In this document: positions 6,882 through 13,412 of the stretch, in pieces
Position numbering within the stretch: position 1 is the first letter of the stretch
Layout: every line of letters begins with the position of its first letter
From: Pseudomonadota bacterium
Lineage (GTDB): Bacteria; Pseudomonadota; Gammaproteobacteria; Burkholderiales; Burkholderiaceae_F
Direction: 5' to 3'
Length of the DNA stretch: 14,382 nucleotides
Assembly: GCA_021823635.1 (NCBI GenBank)
Contig: JAKANT010000002.1
Coordinates: forward strand, 1 to 14,382
The notes under the pieces: model-generated
Databases searched by the model: none
Told to the model about the DNA's origin: nothing
What the model saw: the letters and a program-made list of their open reading frames with translations, nothing else
Position numbers and translations under genes: made by a program

Positions 6882-7600
6882 TCGGCGTGCAGCCGCTTCG
6901 CCAGTTCGGCGACGGCCACTTCGATGGCCGAACGAAGCGCGCGGTCCACGCCCTCCTTGCGGGCCGAGCGCGTCTCGGCATCGACCGGCAGCGGCAGCTC
7001 CTTGCCGCGCCGCCCCATCACGGCACCCAGAAGGTTGCCGACCCCGCTGACGGACGAAGTGCCCGCCTCGATCTGCTTGACGACGTTGACCGCATCCACG
7101 ACGGTCCCGCTGGCGGCATCCACGATGCGCACGTCCAGGCCGATGCTGTCCTTGGCGCCCGCGGTCTTGACCCGCATGCCCCCGATGTTGATCCCCGTGG
7201 CCGATTCGCTCTCGCCCGAATTGGCCTCGCTGATCACGACCTCGAAGATGTAGCGTGCGGCTGCCACCTGGCCGGTCGCAGCGCCCGCGGTCACCCCCTG
7301 CTGCGCGAGCTGCCGCTCGCGCATTACGCCCTCGGCCAGCCGTTGCCGCTCGGCGACTGCGAATGCGCCGGAGCGCACCAGGGCCGTGACGAACATTTCC
7401 TTCGCCGCCCCGACCTGGATCTCGGGCACGGCGCTTCGAAACTCGTAGATCGCCACGACCGGCCGCTCGCCTGCCTTGCGCGGCAGCTTGCGCAACTGCT
7501 GCGCGGACGGTGAATCATCGACTCGCGCGGGCTGCTGGGCGGAGGCGACGGCGCCAACCAGCGCGCCCGCGGCCGCAGCGGCGAGGCAGATCGCGGTCAT
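6878..7600 (-). CDS. CsgG-family outer-membrane secretion/assembly protein (paralogue B)
   Basis: This 240-residue product is about half identical to paralogue A by eye alignment. Shared blocks are QQL[KR]KLPRK, IYEFRS, EGV.RE.QL, YIFE..[VI]SEAN, DSI..DVRI.DA, VSGVGNL and GRRGK. The ATG at 7600 opens into a hydrophobic leader ending ASA-QQ, a signal-peptidase I site; Cys5 is not in a lipobox. Unlike paralogue A, it therefore appears not to be lipidated, although CsgG lipidation is needed for outer-membrane insertion in E. coli. An in-frame ATG at 7762 would add 54 residues but overlaps the preceding gene and gives an implausibly long leader. A weak GAGG at about 7613-7616 may be the ribosome site. 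The stop overlaps the next start (ATGA). The two paralogues may form a mixed ring or serve separate substrates; this is untested. Confidence 0.85.
   Translation of the reverse strand: MTAICLAAAAAGALVGAVASAQQPARVDDSPSAQQLRKLPRKAGERPVVAIYEFRSAVPEIQVGAAKEMFVTALVRSGAFAVAERQRLAEGVMRERQLAQQGVTAGAATGQVAAARYIFEVVISEANSGESESATGINIGGMRVKTAGAKDSIGLDVRIVDAASGTVVDAVNVVKQIEAGTSSVSGVGNLLGAVMGRRGKELPLPVDAETRSARKEGVDRALRSAIEVAVAELAKRLHAE
7437..7501 (-). repeat. Inverted paralogous DNA segment shared by the two CsgG genes, partner copy
   Basis: This is the reverse-strand partner of 4286-4350, matching at 51 of 65 positions. It lies inside CsgG paralogue B and encodes the conserved block ending IYEFRS. Confidence 0.75.
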
Positions 7601-7742
7601 CCGCGCGGAACGCCTCGGCGCCGGCCGATGCCCACGAACGGCACCGCGTGGCCCGCCGTGCAGAAAGCGCGCCGCCAGCGTGCGCGCTGCCGCACTTACC
7701 GTCGGCGCGCCGGGCGCGCGCGCCAAGCGGATCCGTTCCGCC
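7601..7742 (-). promoter_or_regulatory. Upstream region of CsgG-B with a single CGGTAAG heptamer
   Basis: This 142-base gap separates CsgG-B from the gene before it in the operon. One CGGTAAG heptamer, identical to those at 1865 and 1876, lies on the minus strand at 7701-7695, about 95 bases before the ATG. The position 11 bases upstream (CGGCGCG) matches only at CGG, and the one 11 bases downstream does not match. It could be a half-site or chance. No -10/-35 pair stands out, and nothing here looks coding beyond the possible N-terminal extension of CsgG-B. Confidence 0.25.
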
Positions 7743-8747
7743 TCAACTACGCAGCGCCACATATTCGATGCTCCAGCGCACCGGATCGTCTTCGTTGTTG
7801 TCGCGGAAGCGGCCCATGCCGCCTTCCAGCGTGCTCACCATCAACGTCAGAAGATGGTGATCCGAATTCAGGAACGAGAAACTGAATCCGGACAGCACGG
7901 CGCGGCCCGGCGGCACGCGCGCCGCGTCACGCGTGCCGCGTTCGCTGCCGGTGACCACGCCGGTGCTGGCCACCAGCGACTTGGGAATCCACACATACTG
8001 CACTGAGAAGTCGTAGGGGCGGCCCTGCCTGCCTCCGCCCAGTAATTGTCTCTGGAATTGTCTCTGGACATAGGTTTCCCACACCTCGGGCGGATCACCA
8101 ACGCGTGGTACTCCGCTGCCGTCGTCGAAGCGAGACCCCCCCTCGCCTTCGTCATCAGACAGCAGCACCTCCAGAATGCCGTTTCGGTGGCGAATCGCCA
8201 GGTGGCGAATGTTGGCATCCGTTCCTGGCGCGCGGCGGAACTCGAAGCCGCGCAAGGCGAACACATGGTCCTGGTATTGGCGCAAAGCCATCTTCGTCAC
8301 CGCGCGACCGTGTCCCTGGCCACTGACCAAACCCGACCGGCCGTCGCTCAAGTTGATCCAGCGCGCGTCCGCTTCGAACGGGTCGTCGCCATTCTGATCG
8401 GCAAAGGCGACTTTCACCGAGTTCTCCGACTCGACGCGCAACTGCAGATGGCGGAACTTGTGGTCGCCATTTTCAAAACCGACCTCGAAGTGCGCAAGGG
8501 CCGCGCCGCGCGCTATCGGTCGATCGGGGGCGGTGATGGCCTCGCCGCGCGAACCGACGCGAATGTTCGACTCGCCAGTTACAGTCACCTTGGCCGCGGG
8601 CGGGGGATCGACCCGCACCGAGCCAGGCGGTGCCTTAAGGATGATCGGAGCGGTCGGCTTGGCCCATACGGGGATGGCGCTGGCGGCGAGCCCGGCCGGC
8701 AGGGCGCACAATAGCGTGCGCCGCGTGTGATGCGATTGACTTCCCAT
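7743..8747 (-). CDS. Exported protein with a threefold acidic beta-module, function unknown
   Basis: The 334-residue product starts at ATG 8747 behind a strong AAGGAG (8755-8760) with 7-base spacing. The leader HHTRRTLLCALPAGLAASA ends near VWA-KP and has a twin-arginine, giving a Tat-like signal. Three related modules follow: residues 84-133 (FENGDHKFRHLQL, then DQNGDDPF, then RWINL), 164-254 (FEF.....IRHLAI, then SDDEGEGGSRFDDG, then VQYVWIP) and 284-334 (FLNSDHHLLTLMV, then RDNNEDDP, then IEYVAL). Each has the plan GF.F, [ND]xDH-like turn, strands, an acidic D/N/E/G loop and a closing aromatic strand. The acidic loops could bind calcium, and the plan suits a jelly-roll or lectin-like module; both are inference. 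No family is recognised. It lies between a DUF3617 gene and CsgG-B and could be cargo of the system. Confidence 0.85.
   Translation of the reverse strand: MGSQSHHTRRTLLCALPAGLAASAIPVWAKPTAPIILKAPPGSVRVDPPPAAKVTVTGESNIRVGSRGEAITAPDRPIARGAALAHFEVGFENGDHKFRHLQLRVESENSVKVAFADQNGDDPFEADARWINLSDGRSGLVSGQGHGRAVTKMALRQYQDHVFALRGFEFRRAPGTDANIRHLAIRHRNGILEVLLSDDEGEGGSRFDDGSGVPRVGDPPEVWETYVQRQFQRQLLGGGRQGRPYDFSVQYVWIPKSLVASTGVVTGSERGTRDAARVPPGRAVLSGFSFSFLNSDHHLLTLMVSTLEGGMGRFRDNNEDDPVRWSIEYVALRS
8044..8067 (-). repeat. Perfect 12-base tandem duplication inside the threefold-repeat gene
   Basis: AATTGTCTCTGG occurs twice in direct succession on the plus strand, adding four codons in frame (QRQF, QRQL) to the coding strand. 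The patch uses AGA and TTA, codons uncommon in this GC-rich neighbourhood, so it looks like a small local duplication in an AT-richer segment. Confidence 0.8.
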
Positions 8748-8784
8748 CGTCGTTCTCCTTTTGCTTCGATATGAGGCGATGACA

Positions 8785-9330
8785 TCAGCGCGTCATCGGT
8801 GGCTTCTGGCCCGGCATCGGCATGCTGGTCACGCGCACCGCTCCGGGTTTCATGCCGGCCGGGCAGGCGCCGATGAACTTGCCGACTATCTTTGCGTTGG
8901 ACTTCCTGATGCCGTTGTAGGGTGGGTCATATTCGAGCACCAGGTCGGTGTCGAAGCGGTTGTCCTGCACGACGGTTCGCGACCGCGTCTTGACGATCCC
9001 CTGGCGGTTCTTGCATTGGGTGACCCAGACATGTGCCTCGCCATCGCGGCTGTAGGTCGGCTGCGGGCAAGAGCCCTCGGGGGCGGAGCCGCTCGGGTGT
9101 AAGCCCCAAGCGGCTCGGCTCGGATCCCAAAGGTCGGGGTTCTTTTCGCCGACACAGTGCTGCATCGTCATCGTGACGGAAACGGGCTGGCCTCGCGGCG
9201 CGGGCGATTCGAACGTGTTCGAAATCTCCCACAACCCCGGTTTCGCCCGCGGCCCATCGGCGGCCAGCGACAGAGCGGGCGCCACGGCGGCAGCCGCCGC
9301 CAGCACACAGCGTTTCATCGAAACGCCCAT
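8785..9330 (-). CDS. DUF3617-type periplasmic protein
   Basis: The 181-residue product has a signal peptide (MKRCVLAAAAAVAPALSLA, then AD) and the DUF3617 signature: KPGLWEISNTF shortly after the cleavage site, M-x-x-C at residue 59, and a C-terminal block AKIVGKFIGACPAGMKPG. Four mature cysteines (59, 88, 106, 156) could pair. DUF3617 proteins are common exported proteins of proteobacteria with no firmly known function. The ATG at 9330 was chosen over 9336 because the AAAGGAG at 9337-9343 lies 6 bases away from it and would abut the earlier ATG. It is the first gene of the minus-strand operon, 37 bases from the next, and is transcribed away from the SARP-type regulator gene across a 362-base divergent region. 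Confidence 0.85.
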   Translation of the reverse strand: MGVSMKRCVLAAAAAVAPALSLAADGPRAKPGLWEISNTFESPAPRGQPVSVTMTMQHCVGEKNPDLWDPSRAAWGLHPSGSAPEGSCPQPTYSRDGEAHVWVTQCKNRQGIVKTRSRTVVQDNRFDTDLVLEYDPPYNGIRKSNAKIVGKFIGACPAGMKPGAVRVTSMPMPGQKPPMTR

Positions 9331-9336
9331 GACCAT

Positions 9337-9343
9337 CTCCTTT
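9337..9343 (-). promoter_or_regulatory. Ribosome site deciding the DUF3617 start
   Basis: The minus strand reads AAAGGAG followed by ATGGTC and then ATG at 9330. The 6-base spacing supports the second ATG; the first (9336) directly abuts the site. Confidence 0.7.
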
Positions 9344-9513
9344 CAAGTGTGCGTACCCGTCTCTGCTGCGACGTGGTGCGCCGTCGTGGCGGTCGCGGCA
9401 GCCTGGGGCGCGATCGCTCGCCGCCTTCGGTCCTTCATCGGCCACCCCCGTGCCGTTAACATGCCGCGTGAGTGCGATGCCGCTGCGCCGGTCCGGGCAG
9501 AGTACGGTCGGTC

Positions 9514-9531
9514 GGGTAACGGATGGGTAAC
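9514..9531 (+). promoter_or_regulatory. Tandem heptamer repeat, candidate SARP-type operator, copy 2
   Basis: GGGTAAC-GGAT-GGGTAAC: identical heptamers at 9514 and 9525, 11 bases apart. Aligned with 1865-1882, the match covers both GGTAA cores, the AT in the spacer and the A that follows (13 of 19 positions). It lies 162 bases before the regulator start and 184 bases before the divergent DUF3617 start, so it could serve autoregulation, the leftward operon, or both. SARP proteins are known to bind heptamer direct repeats with 11-base periodicity; the assignment here is inference. Confidence 0.5.
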
Positions 9532-9696
9532 ACGTCACCGCCGGGAGCCGTGAAAATTCCTGCGGCGGCGGTCGGCCAGGGGGCCGCGGGCGGCGTTGGT
9601 GTCGGCTGGATGCAGCGCCAGCCCGAGGGGAACCATCCCCGCGCCGGCCGAAAAATCGGGAGCCTTGAGCAGACGCCTGACGCCCAGAAGAAATGA
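9523..9696 (+). CDS. Possible 57-residue leader ORF coupled to the SARP-type regulator
   Basis: An ATG at 9523, one codon after an in-frame TAA, opens 57 codons ending in TGA at 9694-9696, which overlaps the regulator ATG as ATGA. The product (MGNTSPPGAVKIPAAAVGQG..., ending LEQTPDAQKK) matches nothing I recognise. No good ribosome site precedes it. An internal ATG at 9610 gives a 28-residue version. In favour: the exact ATGA junction and the weak ribosome site of the regulator. Against: its start lies inside the candidate operator, so a transcript beginning near 9560 would exclude the full-length form. Confidence 0.25.
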   Translation: MGNTSPPGAVKIPAAAVGQGAAGGVGVGWMQRQPEGNHPRAGRKIGSLEQTPDAQKK

Positions 9697-11768
9697 ACTT
9701 GGCGGCTGTCATACCACTGCGCGAGCAAGCCACGCAGCTGGATGCGGCGTTGCGGCTGGCGATGAACGACGAGGAGGCCGGGTTGCGGGCGCTCGACGCG
9801 ACCTTCCCGGCCCTCGAGCAGGCGCCGGGCGCGCCTGCGTTGCTCGCCGCCGCCGGGGCGGTGACGGCCTTGCATACGGGCTGGACCCGCTTCGATACCC
9901 TACCCGAGTGGCTGACGCGGCTTAGCCAACAGTTGGTAAACGAGGCGCAGCTGCCGCCGGGCTGGCCGCGAGTGCGCGTCGATTGCGCCGTGATCGCGGC
10001 GGCGTTCTTGGGTGAGCCAGGGCGGTTCGACGCCCAGGAGGTCCAGCAGAGACTGACGCGGGCGCTGGACGAAGTGATCGCGTCGCACGCTGCTGTTTCG
10101 CTCGAGGAGCTGCTGCTGGCGGCGCGCGTGCTGCTCGACTTCATCGAGGCGCACAACCGCATCGAGCGCTTCGAGCCGTTGATGGTGACGGTGGAGGGGC
10201 GCCTGCCGAAAGCGATCGGTAACGCCGCGCTGGCGCGGCTGGCGGGGCGCGCGCTCCTTTACGCGGGCCGCTGTTACCTGCGCTTCAATCTCCAGCAGCG
10301 CAATCGCCGCTATGTGAAGCGCGCGAGCGATGCCTTCGCGCGCGCTCGCGCATTGGCGCAACAACACGATCTGCCGCAGCTCGCCTTCGACGTCGCCCAC
10401 GCCGAGCTGTTCTTTGCCGTCACCAATGGCGATCAGGCGCGCGTCGAGTCGCTGCTCGACGAAATGGAGGCCAACCTGCGTCCGGGCGAGCCGATGCGCC
10501 TGGCCGAGTATCTGATGGAACGCACGCGGGTGGCGCTGCTGCACGACGAAATCGATACCGCGCTGGCTTTGTCGGCCGACTGCCTGCAGGCGGTGGCGCA
10601 GTCGGCGGCGCCGACTTCGCAGCGCGGTCCGCAGATGCTGGCGCGCGTGTGGGCGCTGACCGCCGCCGATCGGATCGACGACGCGTTGTCCGTACTGCGC
10701 GAGTACGCGCCTGCGACGGGTCAAGACACGCGGACGCGCCAGGTGCTGGATTGCATCGACGCGCTGCTCACTGCGCTGCACGTGCGCGACGGCGACGAGC
10801 ACGAATACACGGCACGTCTGCGCGACGGGTTCGGACGCGCGGCGCGCCTGCGTTGGCCCAACTACTTCGCTTCGTTGCCGAAGCTCGCCGCGCAGTTGAC
10901 GGCCGATGCGCTGGCGCGCGGCATCGAAACCGACTTCCTGCGCGGCGTCGTGGCTCAGCGCAAGCTGACGGCTCCGTCGCGCCATGCGGAGAACTGGCCG
11001 TGGCCAGTGCAGGTCAGGACCTTCGGCGGCTTCGCGCTCGCCGTCAACGGCGAGATGCCGCGCGCTGCCGGCGGCAAAGCCCAGCGCAAGCCGCTGGAGT
11101 TGCTGCGCACGCTGGCTGCGCTCGGGCGGCGCGGCGTGGCCGCGGAGCGGCTGGCCGACTTGCTGTGGCCGGAGTCCGAGGGCGCGGCGGCGCGCGCGGC
11201 GCTGAAGGTCACCGTCAGCCGCCTGCGCAAGCTGCTCGGCAGCGAGGCGGCCGTGCGGGTCGAGGACGGACGGCTCCAGCTGGCACAGGATCTGGTGCAT
11301 CTGGACACCGACTGCTTCGAGTCCGTCTGCGACGACATCGACGCCGTCGGCGCCGACAGCACGGCCGAGCGGCTGCAGGCGTTGGCGCGCCTGCTGACGC
11401 GCTGGTACCGGGGCCCGTTTCTCGACGGCGAGACCCCCAATGCGCTGCTGCTGCAGTCGCGGCAGCGTTTTCATACGCGGTTCCTACGCGCGGCGGGCCT
11501 GTTGGCGACCGCGCTCGCGCAACGCGGGCACGGCGAGGCGGCGATCGCGTTGCTGGAAGAGGCGGCGCTGATCGATCCGCTGGATGAAGACCTGCACCGT
11601 CGCTTGTTGTGCCTGCTGCGCGATCGCGGCGAACATGCCGCGGCGCTGCGCGCCTATCACCGCTTGCGCGCAAGCCTCGGGCGCGCGCTGGGCGTGCTGC
11701 CGGCGGCGGCCACCGTCCGGGTGGTGGCCGATCTGCTGAGCGAGGCCGAGGCGCGCAGCCAAAAGTAA
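9693..11768 (+). CDS. SARP/BTAD-type transcriptional activator with C-terminal DNA-binding domain
   Basis: This is a 691-residue protein. Residues 1 to about 425 are all helical, with TPR-like character (for example ALARLAGRALLYAGRCYLRF and ARALAQQHDLPQLAFDVAHA), a likely sensing or scaffold part. Residues about 436-540 form a winged helix of the OmpR/SARP kind: VRTFGGFALAVNGEM, then LAALGRRGVAAERLADLLWP, recognition region ALKVTVSRLRKLLG and wing AVRVEDGRLQL. Residues about 540-690 form the bacterial transcriptional activation (BTAD) domain, including PLDEDLHRRLLCLL and GEHAAALRAYHRLR. Classical SARPs have the winged helix and BTAD at the N-terminus; here the order is reversed. An in-frame TGA at 9678-9680 leaves ATG 9693 as the first possible start; its AGAAG is only 2 bases away, so coupling to an upstream frame is possible. 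It is divergent to the CsgG-B operon and is the best candidate to control this locus. Confidence 0.9.
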   Translation: MNLAAVIPLREQATQLDAALRLAMNDEEAGLRALDATFPALEQAPGAPALLAAAGAVTALHTGWTRFDTLPEWLTRLSQQLVNEAQLPPGWPRVRVDCAVIAAAFLGEPGRFDAQEVQQRLTRALDEVIASHAAVSLEELLLAARVLLDFIEAHNRIERFEPLMVTVEGRLPKAIGNAALARLAGRALLYAGRCYLRFNLQQRNRRYVKRASDAFARARALAQQHDLPQLAFDVAHAELFFAVTNGDQARVESLLDEMEANLRPGEPMRLAEYLMERTRVALLHDEIDTALALSADCLQAVAQSAAPTSQRGPQMLARVWALTAADRIDDALSVLREYAPATGQDTRTRQVLDCIDALLTALHVRDGDEHEYTARLRDGFGRAARLRWPNYFASLPKLAAQLTADALARGIETDFLRGVVAQRKLTAPSRHAENWPWPVQVRTFGGFALAVNGEMPRAAGGKAQRKPLELLRTLAALGRRGVAAERLADLLWPESEGAAARAALKVTVSRLRKLLGSEAAVRVEDGRLQLAQDLVHLDTDCFESVCDDIDAVGADSTAERLQALARLLTRWYRGPFLDGETPNALLLQSRQRFHTRFLRAAGLLATALAQRGHGEAAIALLEEAALIDPLDEDLHRRLLCLLRDRGEHAAALRAYHRLRASLGRALGVLPAAATVRVVADLLSEAEARSQK

Positions 11769-11847
11769 GCCCGTCTGCGCGGCCCAGCTCGAGCGACCGT
11801 CGCCGCGGGCGCGCCGATAAAGTGGGGCTGGCCTTGCGCTGCCGCCG
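11769..11847 (+). other. 79-base intergenic gap
   Basis: GC-rich spacer between the regulator stop and the HDOD gene. It has no T tract, no clear promoter and no clear ribosome site before ATG 11848. Co-transcription of the two genes is possible. Confidence 0.4.
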
Positions 11848-13311
11848 ATGCCGCCATCTGCCCCTGCCGCCGATCCGTTGCCCGAGGTGCTGGCCGCCGT
11901 GCGCGCGGCGGGCGGCCTGCCCTCCACCGGTCACATGCTGGCGCGGCTGACGCGGCTGCTGGAGAGCGACACCGAGGCGGTGCAGGAACTCGCGGAAACG
12001 ATCCTTGGCGACGTTTCGCTGACGCAGCGCCTGCTGCGGCTGGCGAACACGATTCCCTATCGCAACGGCCCGCAGCCGGTGACCACGGTCACGCGCGCCA
12101 TCGTGCTGCTCGGCTTCGATCAGGTGCGCGCGGTGGCCACGTCGCTCGTGTTGCTCGATGGTCTGCTGCGCGGCGTCGAGCCGGCGCGCGTGTATGGCGA
12201 GTTTCACCAGGCCCTGCTGTCGGGCTGCCTGGCGCGCGAGCTGCTGGCCGGCGTCGATGCGCAGGAGGCCGAGGAGGCCGCGATCGCGGCCATGTTCCGC
12301 AACGTGGGCCGGCTGCTGGCGGCGGTGTTCGCGCCGCATCTGCTGCACGCCGACGAGGGCGCGCAGGCGGCGGGCGCCGGGTTGCGCCGGCAGGACTGCG
12401 ACCGCCTGACCGACGCCGTGCTGCGCGAATGGTGCGTGCCCGACCGCATCCGTGCCGCCATCGCGCCGCTTGCGCCGCGCATCGAAGCGCCCCGCAGCGC
12501 AGCGGATCGCGTACGCATGGCGGCGCAGTTCGCCGAAGGCATCGCGGCGGCGCTCGCCGACCCGCACGGCGAGGCGGCCTTGGCGGCGGTGCTGGTGCGT
12601 TTCGCGCCCGCTTTTGCACCCGATCGCGCGGCGCTGCAAAGGATGATCGAGGCGGCGGCTGCACGCACGCGCGAGTTCGAGGCCGCTTGCGGGCTGGCAC
12701 CGCCGCAAGCGTCGCTCGCGCGCCTGCTCGAGGCGCTGCCGCCGGAGTCGCAATTGAGCGCGCCACCGGTCGCACCGGCCGCGCAGCGCGATGCGCTGGG
12801 GGTGCCGCCGAACGCGCGCGAGCTGCTGCTCGCCGGGCTGGCCGAGGCGTCGGACAGCCTGGCGCGCGGCGCCGATTTGAACGCGGTGATCCGCATCGTG
12901 CTCGAGGCGATCTACACCGGGCTCGGGTTCGCGCGCGCGGCCTTCGCGTTGCGCGATGCGGCGGGCGCCGTGTACCGGACGCGGGCCAGTTTCGGCACGC
13001 CGCGCCCGGAGTTCTCGTTTCCGGCCCGCGGCGGCTCTCACCTGTTCGCCGCGGCGCTGGCGCACTTGACCGACCTGCACATCGCCGACGTCGCGGCCGA
13101 CAAGGTGCGTGCGGCGCTGCCGCCGTGGTTCGCGCGCGATTTCGACACCGCGCGCAGTTTCGTCCTGCTGCCGCTCGCACTGAACGGGCAGCCGGTGGGC
13201 TTCTTCTACGCCGACCGGCCGCTGCCCGATTCGCGTGGGCTGCTGCCCGAGGAACTGCACCTGCTGCGCGCGCTGCGCAGCCAGGCGGTGCTCGCGTTGC
13301 AGCGGCGTTGA
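11848..13311 (+). CDS. HDOD-domain signalling protein with C-terminal GAF-like domain
   Basis: The 487-residue product carries an HDOD domain at residues about 10-215: LPSTGHMLARLTRLLES, ILGDVSLTQRLLRLANT (the D-x-x-L-T-x-x-L-L-R-L-A-N pattern typical of the family) and AIVLLGFDQVRAVA. An Ala-rich helical linker follows, then a GAF-like domain at about 326-487 (ASDSLARGADLNAVIRIVLE, FARAAFAL, RSFVLLPLALNGQPVGFFYA, LRALRSQAVLAL). HDOD proteins are known regulators without the HD metal centre, linked to cyclic-di-GMP and motility or stress signalling; GAF domains bind small ligands. The ATG at 11848 has no obvious ribosome site, so the start is less certain than the domain call. A link to the SARP-type regulator or CsgG genes is suggested only by proximity. 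Confidence 0.9.
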   Translation: MPPSAPAADPLPEVLAAVRAAGGLPSTGHMLARLTRLLESDTEAVQELAETILGDVSLTQRLLRLANTIPYRNGPQPVTTVTRAIVLLGFDQVRAVATSLVLLDGLLRGVEPARVYGEFHQALLSGCLARELLAGVDAQEAEEAAIAAMFRNVGRLLAAVFAPHLLHADEGAQAAGAGLRRQDCDRLTDAVLREWCVPDRIRAAIAPLAPRIEAPRSAADRVRMAAQFAEGIAAALADPHGEAALAAVLVRFAPAFAPDRAALQRMIEAAAARTREFEAACGLAPPQASLARLLEALPPESQLSAPPVAPAAQRDALGVPPNARELLLAGLAEASDSLARGADLNAVIRIVLEAIYTGLGFARAAFALRDAAGAVYRTRASFGTPRPEFSFPARGGSHLFAAALAHLTDLHIADVAADKVRAALPPWFARDFDTARSFVLLPLALNGQPVGFFYADRPLPDSRGLLPEELHLLRALRSQAVLALQRR

Positions 13312-13412
13312 TGCATCGCGCGGGCGGCACCGTCTTACACTTGGCGACGGTCGGCGCGTCGATGAAGGCGGCGCGCCGCGATGCCGACGAGAAGGGGCGA
13401 GGACGCACGCAT

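Larger units (their letters stand above)
9331..9692. promoter_or_regulatory. Divergent promoter region between the DUF3617 operon and the SARP-type regulator
   Basis: This 362-base region holds the heptamer direct repeat at 9514-9531, an AT-rich patch TGAAAATT at 9551-9558 (GAAAAT at 9552-9557 could be a -10 for the rightward gene, placing the repeat against the -35), GTTAAC at 9455-9460 (a possible element for the leftward operon), a GCGATCGC palindrome at 9410-9417 and a small hairpin CGGCC-AGGG-GGCCG at 9573-9586. No consensus promoter is evident. A possible 57-codon reading frame occupies the right end. Confidence 0.5.

Noticed and set aside
5847..7513. Two overlapping plus-strand frames (295 and 330 codons) over the minus-strand operon
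   Set aside because: Arg-rich translations without motifs; the minus strand shows signal peptides, ATGA overlaps and a CsgG homologue.
9900..11474. 524-codon minus-strand frame opposite the regulator
   Set aside because: Arg/Gln-rich shadow; the plus strand encodes a clear winged helix and BTAD.
13308..13341. Possible promoter before the beta-propeller gene (TTGATG at 13308-13313, TACACT at 13336-13341)
   Set aside because: The spacer is 22 bases, too long for a standard promoter, and the -35 overlaps the HDOD stop codon.
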